The notes under the pieces were generated by a model, which was given only the letters and a program-made list of their open reading frames with translations, ran no database searches and was not told the DNA's origin. A DNA stretch of 64,000 nt from contig JAXQJY010000027.1 of the NCBI GenBank assembly GCA_037042185.1, positions 2,914,001-2,978,000 on the forward strand. The letters run 5' to 3'. Shown piece after piece: positions 42,782-53,422 of this stretch. The translations under genes and the position numbers were made by a program. How positions within the stretch are numbered: the stretch's first letter is position 1; each line of letters starts with the position of its first letter. Origin of the DNA: Sordariomycetes sp. S80-01Y. Lineage: Eukaryota; Ascomycota; Sordariomycetes.

Positions 42782-44011
42782 CTAAACGCCCTTGGCCTTG
42801 ACTCCGTGGGAAAGTCCCAACATTCTCCCCACTGCCACCATCCTCATCACCGACTCGGCGCTCTCCCGGGTCAGCTTCTCTGCCTCCATGACTGCATCAT
42901 CCAATGTAGTGGGCCGCTGCAGAATGCAGGTGAAAGCATCAATTCCAACATCATAATTCACCCTTGCGCCGGGGCCAATGGTGCCCGCAATGGCAATGAC
43001 CGGTAAGTTGTGCATCTTCGCGCGACGGGCAATCTCGCCGGGGATCTTGCCGCGGGGAGTCTGATCATCAATACCTCCCTCAGCTGTGAGAACAAGATCG
43101 CAGTTGTCGAAGAGTCCGTCTAAAGCAATGTACTCCATGACAACTTCGTATCGGGGGCGCAGGGTCGCGCCAATCAGGCGAAGGCCTGTTCCAAGACCTC
43201 CTGATGCGCCGCCACCTGGTCCTAGGCGAACGTCATCGTCATGCAGAAGGGAGCCTGCTACACGGGCTAGAGCCTCCATGGCGTTGGAGAGAGTCTCTGT
43301 CTGTTGTGGTGTGGCCCCTTTCTGGGGTCCGAAAACGTTAGCGACGCCGTAGGTTCCGCAGAGAACGTTGTGCCAGTTAACCGCAACGTCAATCGAGACT
43401 TCCGTAACTCGAGGATCAATGCCGCTCAAATCAATGGATGCAAGACGGGTGAGTGACTCTCCTCCCTTGGCGAGGGGGATGACGAATCCGTCCTGGTCCA
43501 ATAACCGAGCACCCAGAGCTTGCAGCATACCCGCTCCGCCGTCACAGGTGCCAGAGTCGCCGCAGCCAATGAGTATCCTCTCAGCTCCAGCAGCAATGGC
43601 GGCCAGCAGAAGCTGGCCGACACCGAAAGTAGTAGTGACCCCTGGGTTACGGCAGTCAGAGGGGACGAGACTCAGACCTGCGGCGGCAGCCATCTCGATA
43701 ACAGCAGTCTTGGGGCCAGAGTCTGGAAATGGTTGGCCCAAAATGCCGAAGAAGGACAGTATGGGATCGCCAACGGGGCCAGTGACCGAGACAGTGTGCA
43801 TGATGCCTCCAGTGGTGGTGACCAGAGCTCGGGTGAAGCCCTCGCCACCATCGACAAGAGGCACCTTTTGCACCAAAGCGGTGGGGTCAACGGCAAGAAT
43901 CCCAGCTTCGATGCAATCGGCGGCGACGTCAGGTTGGAGACTACCCTTGAAGCCAGACGGACAGACCAGGACCTTCATGCTATGGCTCTTAGACGAGATG
44001 GCCATTTTCAC
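42782..44011 (-). CDS. Glycerate kinase, type 1 (GlxK/GarK family)
   Basis: An intron-free frame of 409 residues from the Met at 44011; a start at 43978 (MKVLVCPSGFKGS) would match bacterial homologues exactly. The enzyme phosphorylates glycerate with ATP (glycerate 2-kinase class in GlxK/GarK), feeding glyoxylate, serine or glucarate breakdown into glycolysis. The family text is complete: PSGFKGSLQPDVAA, PLVDGGEGF, MAAAAGLSLVP, GCGDSGTCDGGAGMLQALGA, CGTYGVANVFGPQKGAT, GPGGGASGGLGTGL and LTAEGGIDDQTPRGKIPG. Plants and animals use other glycerate kinase families; this bacterial-type enzyme, without introns in a window where most genes of this size have them, suggests old transfer from bacteria. 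No signal or targeting peptide is seen. Confidence 0.93.
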   Translation of the reverse strand: MKMAISSKSHSMKVLVCPSGFKGSLQPDVAADCIEAGILAVDPTALVQKVPLVDGGEGFTRALVTTTGGIMHTVSVTGPVGDPILSFFGILGQPFPDSGPKTAVIEMAAAAGLSLVPSDCRNPGVTTTFGVGQLLLAAIAAGAERILIGCGDSGTCDGGAGMLQALGARLLDQDGFVIPLAKGGESLTRLASIDLSGIDPRVTEVSIDVAVNWHNVLCGTYGVANVFGPQKGATPQQTETLSNAMEALARVAGSLLHDDDVRLGPGGGASGGLGTGLRLIGATLRPRYEVVMEYIALDGLFDNCDLVLTAEGGIDDQTPRGKIPGEIARRAKMHNLPVIAIAGTIGPGARVNYDVGIDAFTCILQRPTTLDDAVMEAEKLTRESAESVMRMVAVGRMLGLSHGVKAKGV

Positions 44012-45705
44012 GAGCCCGTAGACCTGACGTAATGACTCCTGGAAGCGTTGAAGAAGGTGGGGATCAGGTGAGGTCGGGATGGATAGCGAAAGTGTGTTTT
44101 GAAGCGAATGTGTTCAGCGAATGGGAAGTCAAAGACTTGGAAAGCGAGTGTGCTGATGCGACAACGGAGAAAGCGACTGATGGATGGTGATGTTTTCATG
44201 TCAATGGGGCCGGAAAAGCCAGACTTCATATACTCGGGAAGACTTGACCACAATTTGGTAACGATGAGCTGTTGACCCCTCTACGGAGGCATTCCTTGGC
44301 TCCAGTTGCTATTTTCTCCCACGATGCCGAGAGCTGCTTGTGCGCAGCAATCAAATCTAACTAAGCCCTGTTCACATAACAGTGCTCCTCAGTGGGAAAA
44401 CAGGACTAGACACTGTCGGATCAACATCACCGCCATTCCGAACGAAAATAGCAACGGATCGTGTGCTCCTTGATGCCGCGCCCTTGCGGTGTATATCGAT
44501 CTGCCTCAGCCCCCCGAGCCCGTCCGCTCCGTCTGCCGAGCTCGCACGCGACTTGATTCCTGATCCAGGATAGATTGGGTGATTCAGAGAGGGGAGGGCG
44601 CCTTGAGGGTGGCTTGGATGCATTCAAGACCTGAGGATTGGAAGCTGGCTTGGCTGGGCTAAGGACGCCACCATCGAAGGGAAGCGATACACGTCACGGT
44701 GGAGGCTAAGTGCCCGACACTTCACACAGCCAAAGGCAGATGAGACGCACCGAGCCCACCGGCAACCGTCTGAAGGAAGTCAGGTTTGGCTTCTTTCCAA
44801 GACACTAGCTTTGAGTGGCTGGGGGTACCTGTGACTTTCCGCACCCACCTCGTATTTAAGCTTAGATTTTGAGCTTGTGGGGGTGGGGCCCACGGCTGCT
44901 CTATACATAGAAAGGGGAGCTCCCGCTTGGCTCGATGAAATCATCAGGGATCAATCGACTGGTCGATCTACGGCCTGGCTCGTGGCTGCAGCCAATCAAT
45001 ATGATCCACGCAAGATCTGTGCCTATAAATACATGTTTCAAGCTTTCAGAAGCTTTTCAGCTCGAGGACCCTAAGGGTCTTGGCTCGCGTCGCCCACTTT
45101 CCCGAAGCTGGTCAGTCGCTGTAGATGGAGTCAACACAGCCACGATCCAATGACGCCAACCACGAGGATGAAAATCGGGGCAAATTACGTCCTTTCCTCC
45201 GGCAGCAAATGAAGAGGCCGCCGAGGACGGTTCTGCGCGACATATTTGAGTCTATCTGGTCGGGTCAGCCTTGTGCGATGCATCAACCATGCCACAGCCA
45301 AGTGACTATGACCGCAGACGGTAAAGACGCGTGGATCCGGAGCTGCGCCCACCCCCCGGGGCTCGTATTTTCCCTCAATTTCCCTTTACCTCATTTTGCT
45401 CTTGCCAGCTTCGGTATGCTGTACTTGGCCGGGGCGCCTGCGAGCTTGGTGGCTGGGGCGGACTGACGCTATCGAACCCAAGCCTTGCAAGCTCCCTTGA
45501 AGTCTCCGGTCTGACTAGGGTGAGCACACGATCAATCCGAATCTTGGATAAATCAGGTGCTACCCTGCCAAACTTTGATGCTATCTTCAATGACACTCGT
45601 TGGCTTATCTACTGCAATGTGCGTTTGAGTTGCACCACTCTCGCTGTCTTACTTCCTTAGATCACTCTCGCTTGTACAAACACTCGCTTTGCATAGACCT
45701 CAATC
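44012..45705. other. Intergenic, divergent upstream region
   Basis: A 1.7 kb divergent gap between the glycerate kinase and the DHA1 transporter. No gene, RNA or repeat is supported. Confidence 0.5.
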
Positions 45706-47682
45706 ATGGCTCCAAGCCTATCTCGCTCGCTCTCCCGAATGACATCCAAGTCGTCTCTATGGCGCTCTTGGACGTCCAACCCAGTCGCCGACTACGAAAA
45801 GTCTATGGAAAGGTTCCCGTGGCTCGCCAGGGAGGCCGGAGAGCCGGAGTTCTCAGATCGTGCTCCGTTGAGCGCGCCAACGCCTCTGCCGTCATTGGCA
45901 GAGATGGAGTACAGGCCTTGGGATGTTCTTCCCTCAAGCAGGCAGTACTACGGCGAGGTTCAAGTTACAGATCTGGAAAGAGACTCACTGGAGCAGACTA
46001 CAGACGATCTGATGGGTTACGACTACGAGCCTAGCACGTCCTCCGGGGACGACTCCCAGGCCGCAGCTGCAGAGGATCCTAACCTTGTACGTTATAGCCC
46101 GTCGCGGTGATTGATCTTTGCTGACTTGATGGACTTCAGGTAACATGGACCGGAGACGACGACCCAGATAACCCCCTGAACTGGACGCGTCGACGGAAGT
46201 GGACAGCGACGATCCTCGTCTCGAGCTTTACCTTCATCTCCCCGATTGCATCGACCATGCTGGCCCCTGCTCTGCCTGATATGGCTGACGACCTTAATAC
46301 TTCCTCTGGCTTCGAGACATACTTTATGATGTCCATCTTCCTCCTTGCCTATGCCATCGGTCCCTTTGTTCTAGCTCCTCTATCAGAAGTCTATGGACGC
46401 GTCGTAGTCCTTCAGTCTGCGAATATGATCTTTCTTCTGTTCAATACAGTTTGTGGATGGTCAACGACAAAGGAGCAGATGATGATCTTCCGATTCTTGA
46501 GTGGCTTCGGCGGAGCTGCACCTCAAGCAGTGGGTTCAGCCTCGCCATTTCTGAGAAAGGACTGATGCTGACGCATACAGATGGGGTCTGGTGTCCTTAG
46601 TGACTGCTGGTCCGCAGAAGAGCGTGGCGGCGCCACTGCTATCTATAGTCTGGCTCCCTTTCTGGGCCCGGCAATTGGTCCCATCGGTAAGCCTCCCCTT
46701 CTTCCTCTCAACACCACATCGCTGATTTAGTTCCCAGCTGGTGGATATCTCACCCAGTACGTTAGCTGGCGATGGATATTCTGGACAGTCTCGATCGCCG
46801 ACGCCTTGGTGCAGATACTTGCATTCCTCTTCTTGCCCGAAACATATCGACCCACGATCCTCAAGAGGAAAGCCAAGAAGCTCCGAAAGGAGACCGGGAA
46901 CAAGGACCTACGCACTGTGGAAGAATCATCAGGTCTGACCTGGGCCCAGCGCATGAGCAAGGCACTCGTGCGACCAATGATCATGCTGGCGACCCAGCCG
47001 ACAGTACAAATCACTGGTCTTTACCGTGCCTACCTCTATGGGTTGATGTATTTAGTGTAAGTTACGTCCAGTTGCTGTCTCTGTGCTTGTGGCTAACAAG
47101 TACAGTCTTGCGTCCTTTCCAATGGTCTGGGAGGAGCAGTACGACCAAGAGCCCGGGAGGGCTTCCTTGAACTACATTTCTCTCGGCGTGGGCTTCGTCG
47201 TTGGCCTCCAGATCTCCGGCCCCGTTCTCGACAGAGTCTATCGTCATCTGAAGATCAAGTACAAGTGCGAAGGAGTGCCGGAGTTCCGTATTCCCGTGAT
47301 GTTCCCAACAGCTCTGGTTGCTCCTGGTGGCCTCCTACTCTACGGCATCTCTGCCCATCACGAAACGCACTGGATCGTCCCCAACATCGGCGCCGCCATC
47401 TTTGCCATGGGCCTGATCCTCTCTTTCCAGTGTGCTCAGGCCTATATCATCGACTCTTACGAAACATACACCGCGAGCGCCACTGGAGCATCTGCATTTC
47501 TGAGGACGATGGCTGGTTTCAGTTTCCCTCTCTTCGCGCCAGCTCTGTATGACGCACTTGGCATTATGAAAGGCAATGCCGTCCTTGCGGGTGTTGCCTC
47601 GCTTATTTGCGTGGTTGTACCCACCATTCTTTGGAAGTACGGAGCTTGGATTCGAAAGAAGAGCCCTTACTGTGCTGGTTAG
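45706..47682 (+). CDS. MFS multidrug/polyamine transporter (DHA1 family)
   Basis: Five exons: 45706-46086, 46140-46529, 46581-46686, 46738-47056 and 47106-47682, giving 590 residues. The four introns are 49-53 nt and each join restores family text (DPNL/VTWTGDDDPDNPLNW; GAAPQA/MGSGVLSDCW; GPI/AGGYLTQYVSWRW; MYLV/LASFPMVW). A long cytosolic N-terminus (about 145 residues) precedes twelve helices. DHA1 markers include NPLNWTRRRKW, LAPLSEVYGR in the helix 2-3 loop, GPAIGPIAGGYLTQ in helix 5 and ASATGASAFLRTMAGFSFPLFAP in helix 11. Relatives (Flu1, Tpo, cycloheximide resistance proteins) export drugs and polyamines across the plasma membrane. It looks complete. Confidence 0.93.
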
Positions 47683-47885
47683 GGTTGGGTTTGGTTCTTT
47701 TGTTGCAAATCTCAATGACTTAATGCATGATGATTGATACCCTGCGCTTGAGGGTGGTTTGCTATTATAGATTGTATGAGCAGGCGTTTCACGGTGATCA
47801 TATAGAAGCTTGGATAGTTCGAATCAAAGCGCTTTTATAGTCTTGGCTGCGATGATGACAGGACATCTAGTAGTTGCTCGAAAGC

Positions 47886-48769
47886 TCACAGGCTACCAAG
47901 GTCCTTGCTCTCCGTCGTCCACCCGTCAGCTTCAGCTCCGCCCTCCAAGAAGAAGCTCGACGCTTCTGTCTCACCACGGAGTACCCATCGGAAGAAAGAC
48001 TGACCCGCAGTACCAAATTTGCCGCCATCGGGGTCCAGATAGGTACCACCATGCCCAACATCGAGGTTACCAACCCACGTCGGGACGCCGGGGTTGACGG
48101 CAGCGTAATCGCGCATGCCCTAGATAAGTGTAAGCAAATCAATTCTGTTGTGGAAAAGTTTTCATATCTTACATTCTCGTACGCAATATCACTAGGTCCG
48201 CCCAAGAAGAAGAAGATGGGAACGTTGATAGCCCCAAGTGTTGCATCCGTCTGGGCAGGGTCAAGGGTGCCCGAGTTGAAGATACCAAAAGCAGTGACAC
48301 GAGAGTCTTGGTTCTGAGCGTATGCTTGAGTGCCGCCACAGCTCATTCCGGCGGCAGCGATCTGCGAAGCATCTATATTGGCCCACTCTCCCTGGCCAGC
48401 GTTCGCGGCAGCCCAGTCAATTGCCTCAGTCATCTGCTCATTGGTGGTGCTCCCGGAACCGCCTGGCGTGCCCAAAGCGATCACTAGGAATCCCCAGGAA
48501 GCAACTTCCTCGAGGAAGGGGCCATGACCACCTGTTGGATCGGCGCTGCAGGCGCCGTTGCCCCAAACAACCACCGGGATGCTGTCAAAACTGTTGAGGT
48601 CCTGAGGGTGGAAGAGCGTGTGTCCTGGCAGCGAGTCATGGACATAGTACGTCTTGTCTTGGGTTAGCCTTCGAATCTTTTCGAGTTACAGAATGCTCTG
48701 TACCGTCGGGACTTGAGCTAAAACGACGTCTGCCAAAACCAACGCCAAAGAGGGGATGTTGAAGCGCAT
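47886..48769 (-). CDS. Secreted alpha/beta-hydrolase-like protein
   Basis: Exons 48769-48704, 48652-48173 and 48119-47886 give 259 residues. The first exon is a signal peptide (MRFNIPSLALVLADVVLA). The first intron has a GGCTAACC branch and an in-phase ACAAG acceptor; the second (53 nt) joins IAYEN to GMRDYAAVN. The core follows the alpha/beta-hydrolase order: IPVVVWGNGAC (oxyanion strand), GFLVIALGTPGG, then GMSCGG with nucleophile Ser126, a strand IFFFLGGPSDIAYE with the acid, and NLDVGHGG with His205. It resembles secreted esterase/chlorophyllase-like proteins of unknown substrate. The unspliced frame runs on to 47867 but loses the histidine region. Confidence 0.85.
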
Positions 48770-49659
48770 TTTGTTGCAGTCAAGGATCGTTTCTATTGTT
48801 CTGTCAGGGATAGTGAATTCGAATCATGGTTCCATTCCTCAAGACGCCCATAGATATTTATATATACAAGAGAGCTTTAGATTCCTCTTGACTCATCCAT
48901 TCCTAAACTGTTGGTTCCTTGTGCGTCTTGGAGTATATTCGACTTCATGGAGCAAAGCATCCGCGACAGATTGAGAAAATCATGCGAATACAACAGTCTC
49001 GGACTATGAGCAATGCTCCCACCATGACGTTTTGGACATGTTTCATCGGCTAATCACATTTATCCAGGGCCGGGGGATAAAGACCAATCCCACGTGGACG
49101 AAGCGCGCCAATAGTTACTATTCAGACTCCCAGAAGAGGAAATGATTTCCCAGATCCCGGGTTTTGTCTTGACGGCATTGTTATGCCTACGAAACTAATG
49201 TTCCGACCTACTGCCCGGTTACAATTGCCGGCATCGAACGCGGGGAAGCCTGAGCTCTACCCACCTGACATTACACCCGTCCTGACTCGGGGCTTTATGG
49301 AAGGTCACCGTAGGAATGATTCATGACGCTGTCCCTCGTGCCAAAGTAATATATAGTCAATATCCAGAAATTCCTTTCTGCGTCGGCGTTGACTAAAAGA
49401 CAAGGTAGCCCCCGCAGTCCATACCAAAAATGGCTAACCGTTGTCTCCGCATCAAGCGGGAGGCGTTCAGCCCTGTCACATGCTTCGGTTGTGGTGCTCA
49501 GGGCAGAGCTTGATGTTTCTTTCTGAAACCTGCTCACACAATATTCGCAGGTCTTGCTGTTACTTTTCAGGGAGTTTCCGTCATCTTACCATAACCAGCG
49601 AGAGCTGCCCGACCGACCTTACGCTTGGTTAGAGAACGGAACTCAAGTCCGCGGCCAAA
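48770..49659. other. Intergenic, divergent upstream region
   Basis: An 0.9 kb divergent gap between the hydrolase and the YhhN protein gene. No gene is supported. Confidence 0.5.
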
Positions 49660-50340
49660 ATGGAGCATGCGGACCGAACTACAGCCGACATGGCTATTGC
49701 CGCAGTTTCAGGGGCTGGAGCATTGATGTATCTCTTCAAAGCTCATCAGTCTCCGAACGGCTTGCGTACCGCCCACAAAACGACAGCAACATTGGCCCTT
49801 GCGGTATTCACGGCTCAGCGCAATGGCGTGACACCTGCGGGAATCACGCTCTCTCTTGCCCTCGCATTAAGCTCTCTGGGCGATTACTTCCTTGCCATTG
49901 AAGATACCGATGCGAACTTTCTTCGAGGACTAGGCAGCTTCCTCGTAGCACATCTGCTGTACATCAGCATGTTGATGCCCCGGACGTCTGGATACGAGAT
50001 TGTGACCTCTGACCTATTCCGTGCGGCCTCTTTCGTCATAATGGCTTCGACGGCGCCGGTCCTGAACTACTTGATGTTTTGGCGAGTCGAATCGAAGCTA
50101 AGAATACCGATCTTGGCCTACTCCGCAGTCATCTTTGTCATGTTCTCTTCCGCCCTATGTGTTGAAGACTCGGTGGTAGTGCGAGGGGCTGTATCGTTCA
50201 CGGTCTCAGACTGTCTGCTGGCTACCGATCGGTTTCTGCTTGGGCCTAAATCGAAGCTTGCTCGACCAATGCAGTATGCCGTCTGGGTATTTTATTACCT
50301 TGGCCAGGCTCTTCTGGCTGTTGGGCTTTCGGAACGATAG
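49660..50340 (+). CDS. YhhN/TMEM86 family membrane protein (lysoplasmalogenase-like)
   Basis: An intron-free frame of 226 residues with about eight hydrophobic segments. Family signatures are LALALSSLGDYFLAIED (the conserved acidic active-site region), GLGSFLVAHLLYISML, and SFTVSDCLLATDRF. In animals TMEM86A/B cleave the vinyl-ether bond of lysoplasmalogens in the ER; bacterial YhhN members have similar activity. Most fungi are not known to make plasmalogens, so the substrate here is open. The start has a reasonable context, and the length matches the family. No neighbour points to its role. Confidence 0.88.
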   Translation: MEHADRTTADMAIAAVSGAGALMYLFKAHQSPNGLRTAHKTTATLALAVFTAQRNGVTPAGITLSLALALSSLGDYFLAIEDTDANFLRGLGSFLVAHLLYISMLMPRTSGYEIVTSDLFRAASFVIMASTAPVLNYLMFWRVESKLRIPILAYSAVIFVMFSSALCVEDSVVVRGAVSFTVSDCLLATDRFLLGPKSKLARPMQYAVWVFYYLGQALLAVGLSER

Positions 50341-51345
50341 TTCAGTATAAGGACACTGCAACTAGGGTTCGAAAGTAGGATTTGATGGGGGTCGTCGCCA
50401 GACGAGATGGGGGGCCATCAGGTCTCAGCTTGGTGCGTTGAATTGGTAGTCTCACTTGGCAGCTGTACACATTATCATTGCGTGTGTGCGTCTCTGCTTA
50501 TATGAATACAACACATTGGATTGATGCTTCGTCATGGGTGTTGATTTGTAAAAATGTTGACTGCGTGAAATTTGACAGCCAAGAAAATGATATAGACTCT
50601 TCAACACAGTTGGTTTATCGGTTAATGTAAGGTGTACGGAACGACATTTGATTCCACCACTATTAGACTCCATTGGTGAGGCCCACATGTGTAGACGCTA
50701 CATACGTCGTCGTGCATCCCAATACGCCAACCTCAGTAAACCATTCACGGTAAATGCACATATTCTGGTTTCCCACTGACAGCATTTCAAACGGACCAAC
50801 CAGGCTTTACGCTGTCGCGTCCTGGCCGTTGTGAGGATTGTTTGATTGGGAACCCCTCAGTACACGGTCTGCAGCTTCGAGAGGGGTAACCCTCGGGGCC
50901 GAGGCAGGGTAAACCATCGTATTTGGGACGACGACCAATCTTGAGACTTCCCATAAGGTGCATGGATGGACTATACAAGGATTTTACGTGATATTGCGGG
51001 GTTGAAGAGCGGCACAGAGCTTGACCAGGGAGGTGTCAAGCACGTCAAGATATATGTGACGATGATGATGATAATCTTCACTTAACATTTCGCATTTGCT
51101 AACTTCCTTGATCTTTGAATGAATTATGCTCGGTCATATGGTTGTATTGTGAACGCTGGTCGTGTCAAACTCCAGCATAGAGCAACCAACCTCTTTTTTC
51201 TGGATCGACTGGTGCAGTGATACGAACCTAAGGCTCTGCGGACGGTGTTCAACAACTTATAATCCATCTGAATCTCCTAGCTTAGATTCAAAACATCAAC
51301 TAATTTGTATATTTACGTCTTTGATTCCGAAGTCGGTAATACAAT
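50341..51345. other. Intergenic
   Basis: A 1.0 kb tandem gap, the presumed promoter of the GMC oxidoreductase. It has a short GATGATGAT run (about 51,060-51,071) and a CCAATC at about 50,935-50,940. No gene is supported. Confidence 0.45.
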
Positions 51346-53196
51346 ATGGTCTTCAACAACTCTGAGGTGAAGTCTTCCTACGACTTCATCATATGCGGGT
51401 ATCACCGTTCTCTCCAACATTTCCCCATATATGTAGGCAAACTAACATGAGAAAAGAGGCGGAACATCAGGCTGCACTGTAGCCGCCCGGCTCGCCGCCA
51501 ATCCCTCAACGTCCATTCTCATCCTCGAAGCAGGGCCTCCCATCAAAGACCTCCCCACGGTGCACATGGCCGGGCTCTGGAACGAGAACTTCGACAAGGA
51601 AACAGACTGGAATATTATCACGCCGCCGCAGACCGCCCTCAACGATCGGCAGGTCAAGCTGTCGCGCGGCAAATTCCTCGGCGGGTCGTCGTCATGCAAC
51701 GCAACGCTCTGTGTCCGTGGAAGTCCCCAGGACTACGACGATTGGGGCGTCGACGGGTGGTCCGGCAGGGAAATGTTCGAGCACATGAAGAAGGCGGAAC
51801 GATTCGAGGGCAAGGACTGGTTCAAGACACAGGAGGACGCCCATGGGTACGAGGGCATAATTGGCACGGCGCCGCATGATGTCGCACCCATCTCCGAGCT
51901 CATCCTCGAGAGCATGCAGGACAGAGGATTGAGGTTCGACTGTGACATGTTCTCCCACGGCTTGAATGCACACGGTTGTGGACACGCGCCGCGGACAGTG
52001 ACGAAGGGGTTGAGGAGCACGAGTGCGGATTACGTGACCAAGGCTAACGAGAAGAGCAACATTGACATTGTGACTGACGCGCATGTTGACAGGGTTCTAA
52101 TCGAGAAAGAGGAGGGCGAGTTGGTAGCGAAAGGCGTGAGATTTGTAATGCAGGACGGATCGGAAGTTGATGTCAAGGCTGAAAAGGAGGTCATCGTCAG
52201 TGGCGGCACGTATTGCAGCCCCAACATCCTCAACCGTTCCGGCATCGGTGCGAAAGATGAGCTTGAAAAGCACGGTATCGAGACCTTGGTCGATTTGCCG
52301 GGGGTCGGCAAAGACCTAAAGGACCACATTGTGAGCTATCTTCACCTTACCCGACTTCGACCTTCGTACTGATCCGCTAGGTCTGCTTCATCTACTACGA
52401 GACGGAAAGGGAGGGCCTCACAACCGACCACCTCGCCTACCACGGCAACGCCATCGAGAACGCCCTGGCTCAGTGGAACACCGATCAGACCGGCTTCCTC
52501 GCCGAGATTCCGTTCGGCGGGCTCGCCTTCGCCCGTCTCGACTCCCGCCTGCAAGACTCGGAGCTCTGGAACACGGCGCCGCGCAAGGAAGGGCGAGATC
52601 CAATGGGCTTGACGCCGAACCAGCCCAACCTGGAGTTCATGAGCGTGGAGTGCTACGGCGGTCCGAAGCAGTACACGGATTTCCCCGTCGACAACAAGCA
52701 CTGCTTCATCATGATCCCCCAGCTCTTCGGGCAGAGGAGCCGCGGGACGGTGAGGCTCAAGAGCAAAGACCCGAGGGATGAGCCGGACGTCGACTGCGGG
52801 TACCTGACCGACCCGCTCGATCTGGAGGTGCTCGCCGAGGGATGCAACTTTGCCAACGACATCATCATGAACGGCGCTGGGACCAAGGACATCGTCAAGG
52901 GGGGCTGGCCGGCCGGGGCCGAACACCACACGTACAAGACGAGAGACCAGTGGAAGCCATTCGTGAAGGATCATGGCACGACGGTGTACCACCCAGTCGG
53001 AACATGCGCCATGGGCAACGACGACGATCCGAAAGCTGTGGTGGACCCGGAGTTGAGGGTCAGGGGCGTCAAGGGGTTGAGGGTGGTTGACTGCAGCATC
53101 ATGCCACTGCTGCCGGGGTGCCACACGCAGATGCCGGCGTATGGCATCGGCGAGAAGGCGGCGGAAATGATCAAGGAAGCGTGGAGCCTACAGTAA
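51346..53196 (+). CDS. GMC oxidoreductase (FAD-dependent alcohol/choline oxidase-like)
   Basis: Exons 51346-51398, 51457-52330 and 52381-53196 give 580 residues. The first intron (58 nt, AACTAACA branch) falls inside the FAD motif and restores DFIICGGGTSGCTVAARLA; the second is 50 nt. Further family signs are ILILEAGP, GKFLGGSSSCNATLCVRG (GMC signature 1), VSGGTYCSPNILNRSGIG (signature 2), and the C-terminal catalytic histidines His513 (TVYHPVGTCAMG) and His557 (GCHTQMPAYGIGEKAAEMI). There is no signal peptide and no PTS1, so it is probably cytosolic. GMC enzymes oxidise alcohols such as choline, glucose or aryl alcohols, usually giving peroxide; the substrate here is not clear. Confidence 0.92.
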
Positions 53197-53422
53197 CTTT
53201 TAGGACAAAGGTGCTCTCGCGGAGCAGTACAAGGAAATGAGATGTAGTTTCGTAAACAGAAGTGGAATCTATTGTGCCAAGTCTATGCCGGTGCTCCTGT
53301 TGGGGTGCTAGTGTTTTGCCGTTTTCATACACGCCCCAGTTACCCCATGCCATACAGTCATACATATGAGATATACACAATCGTCGAAGTGAAGTGGGGC
53401 TTTTTCCCTAGTCCATCCTCGT

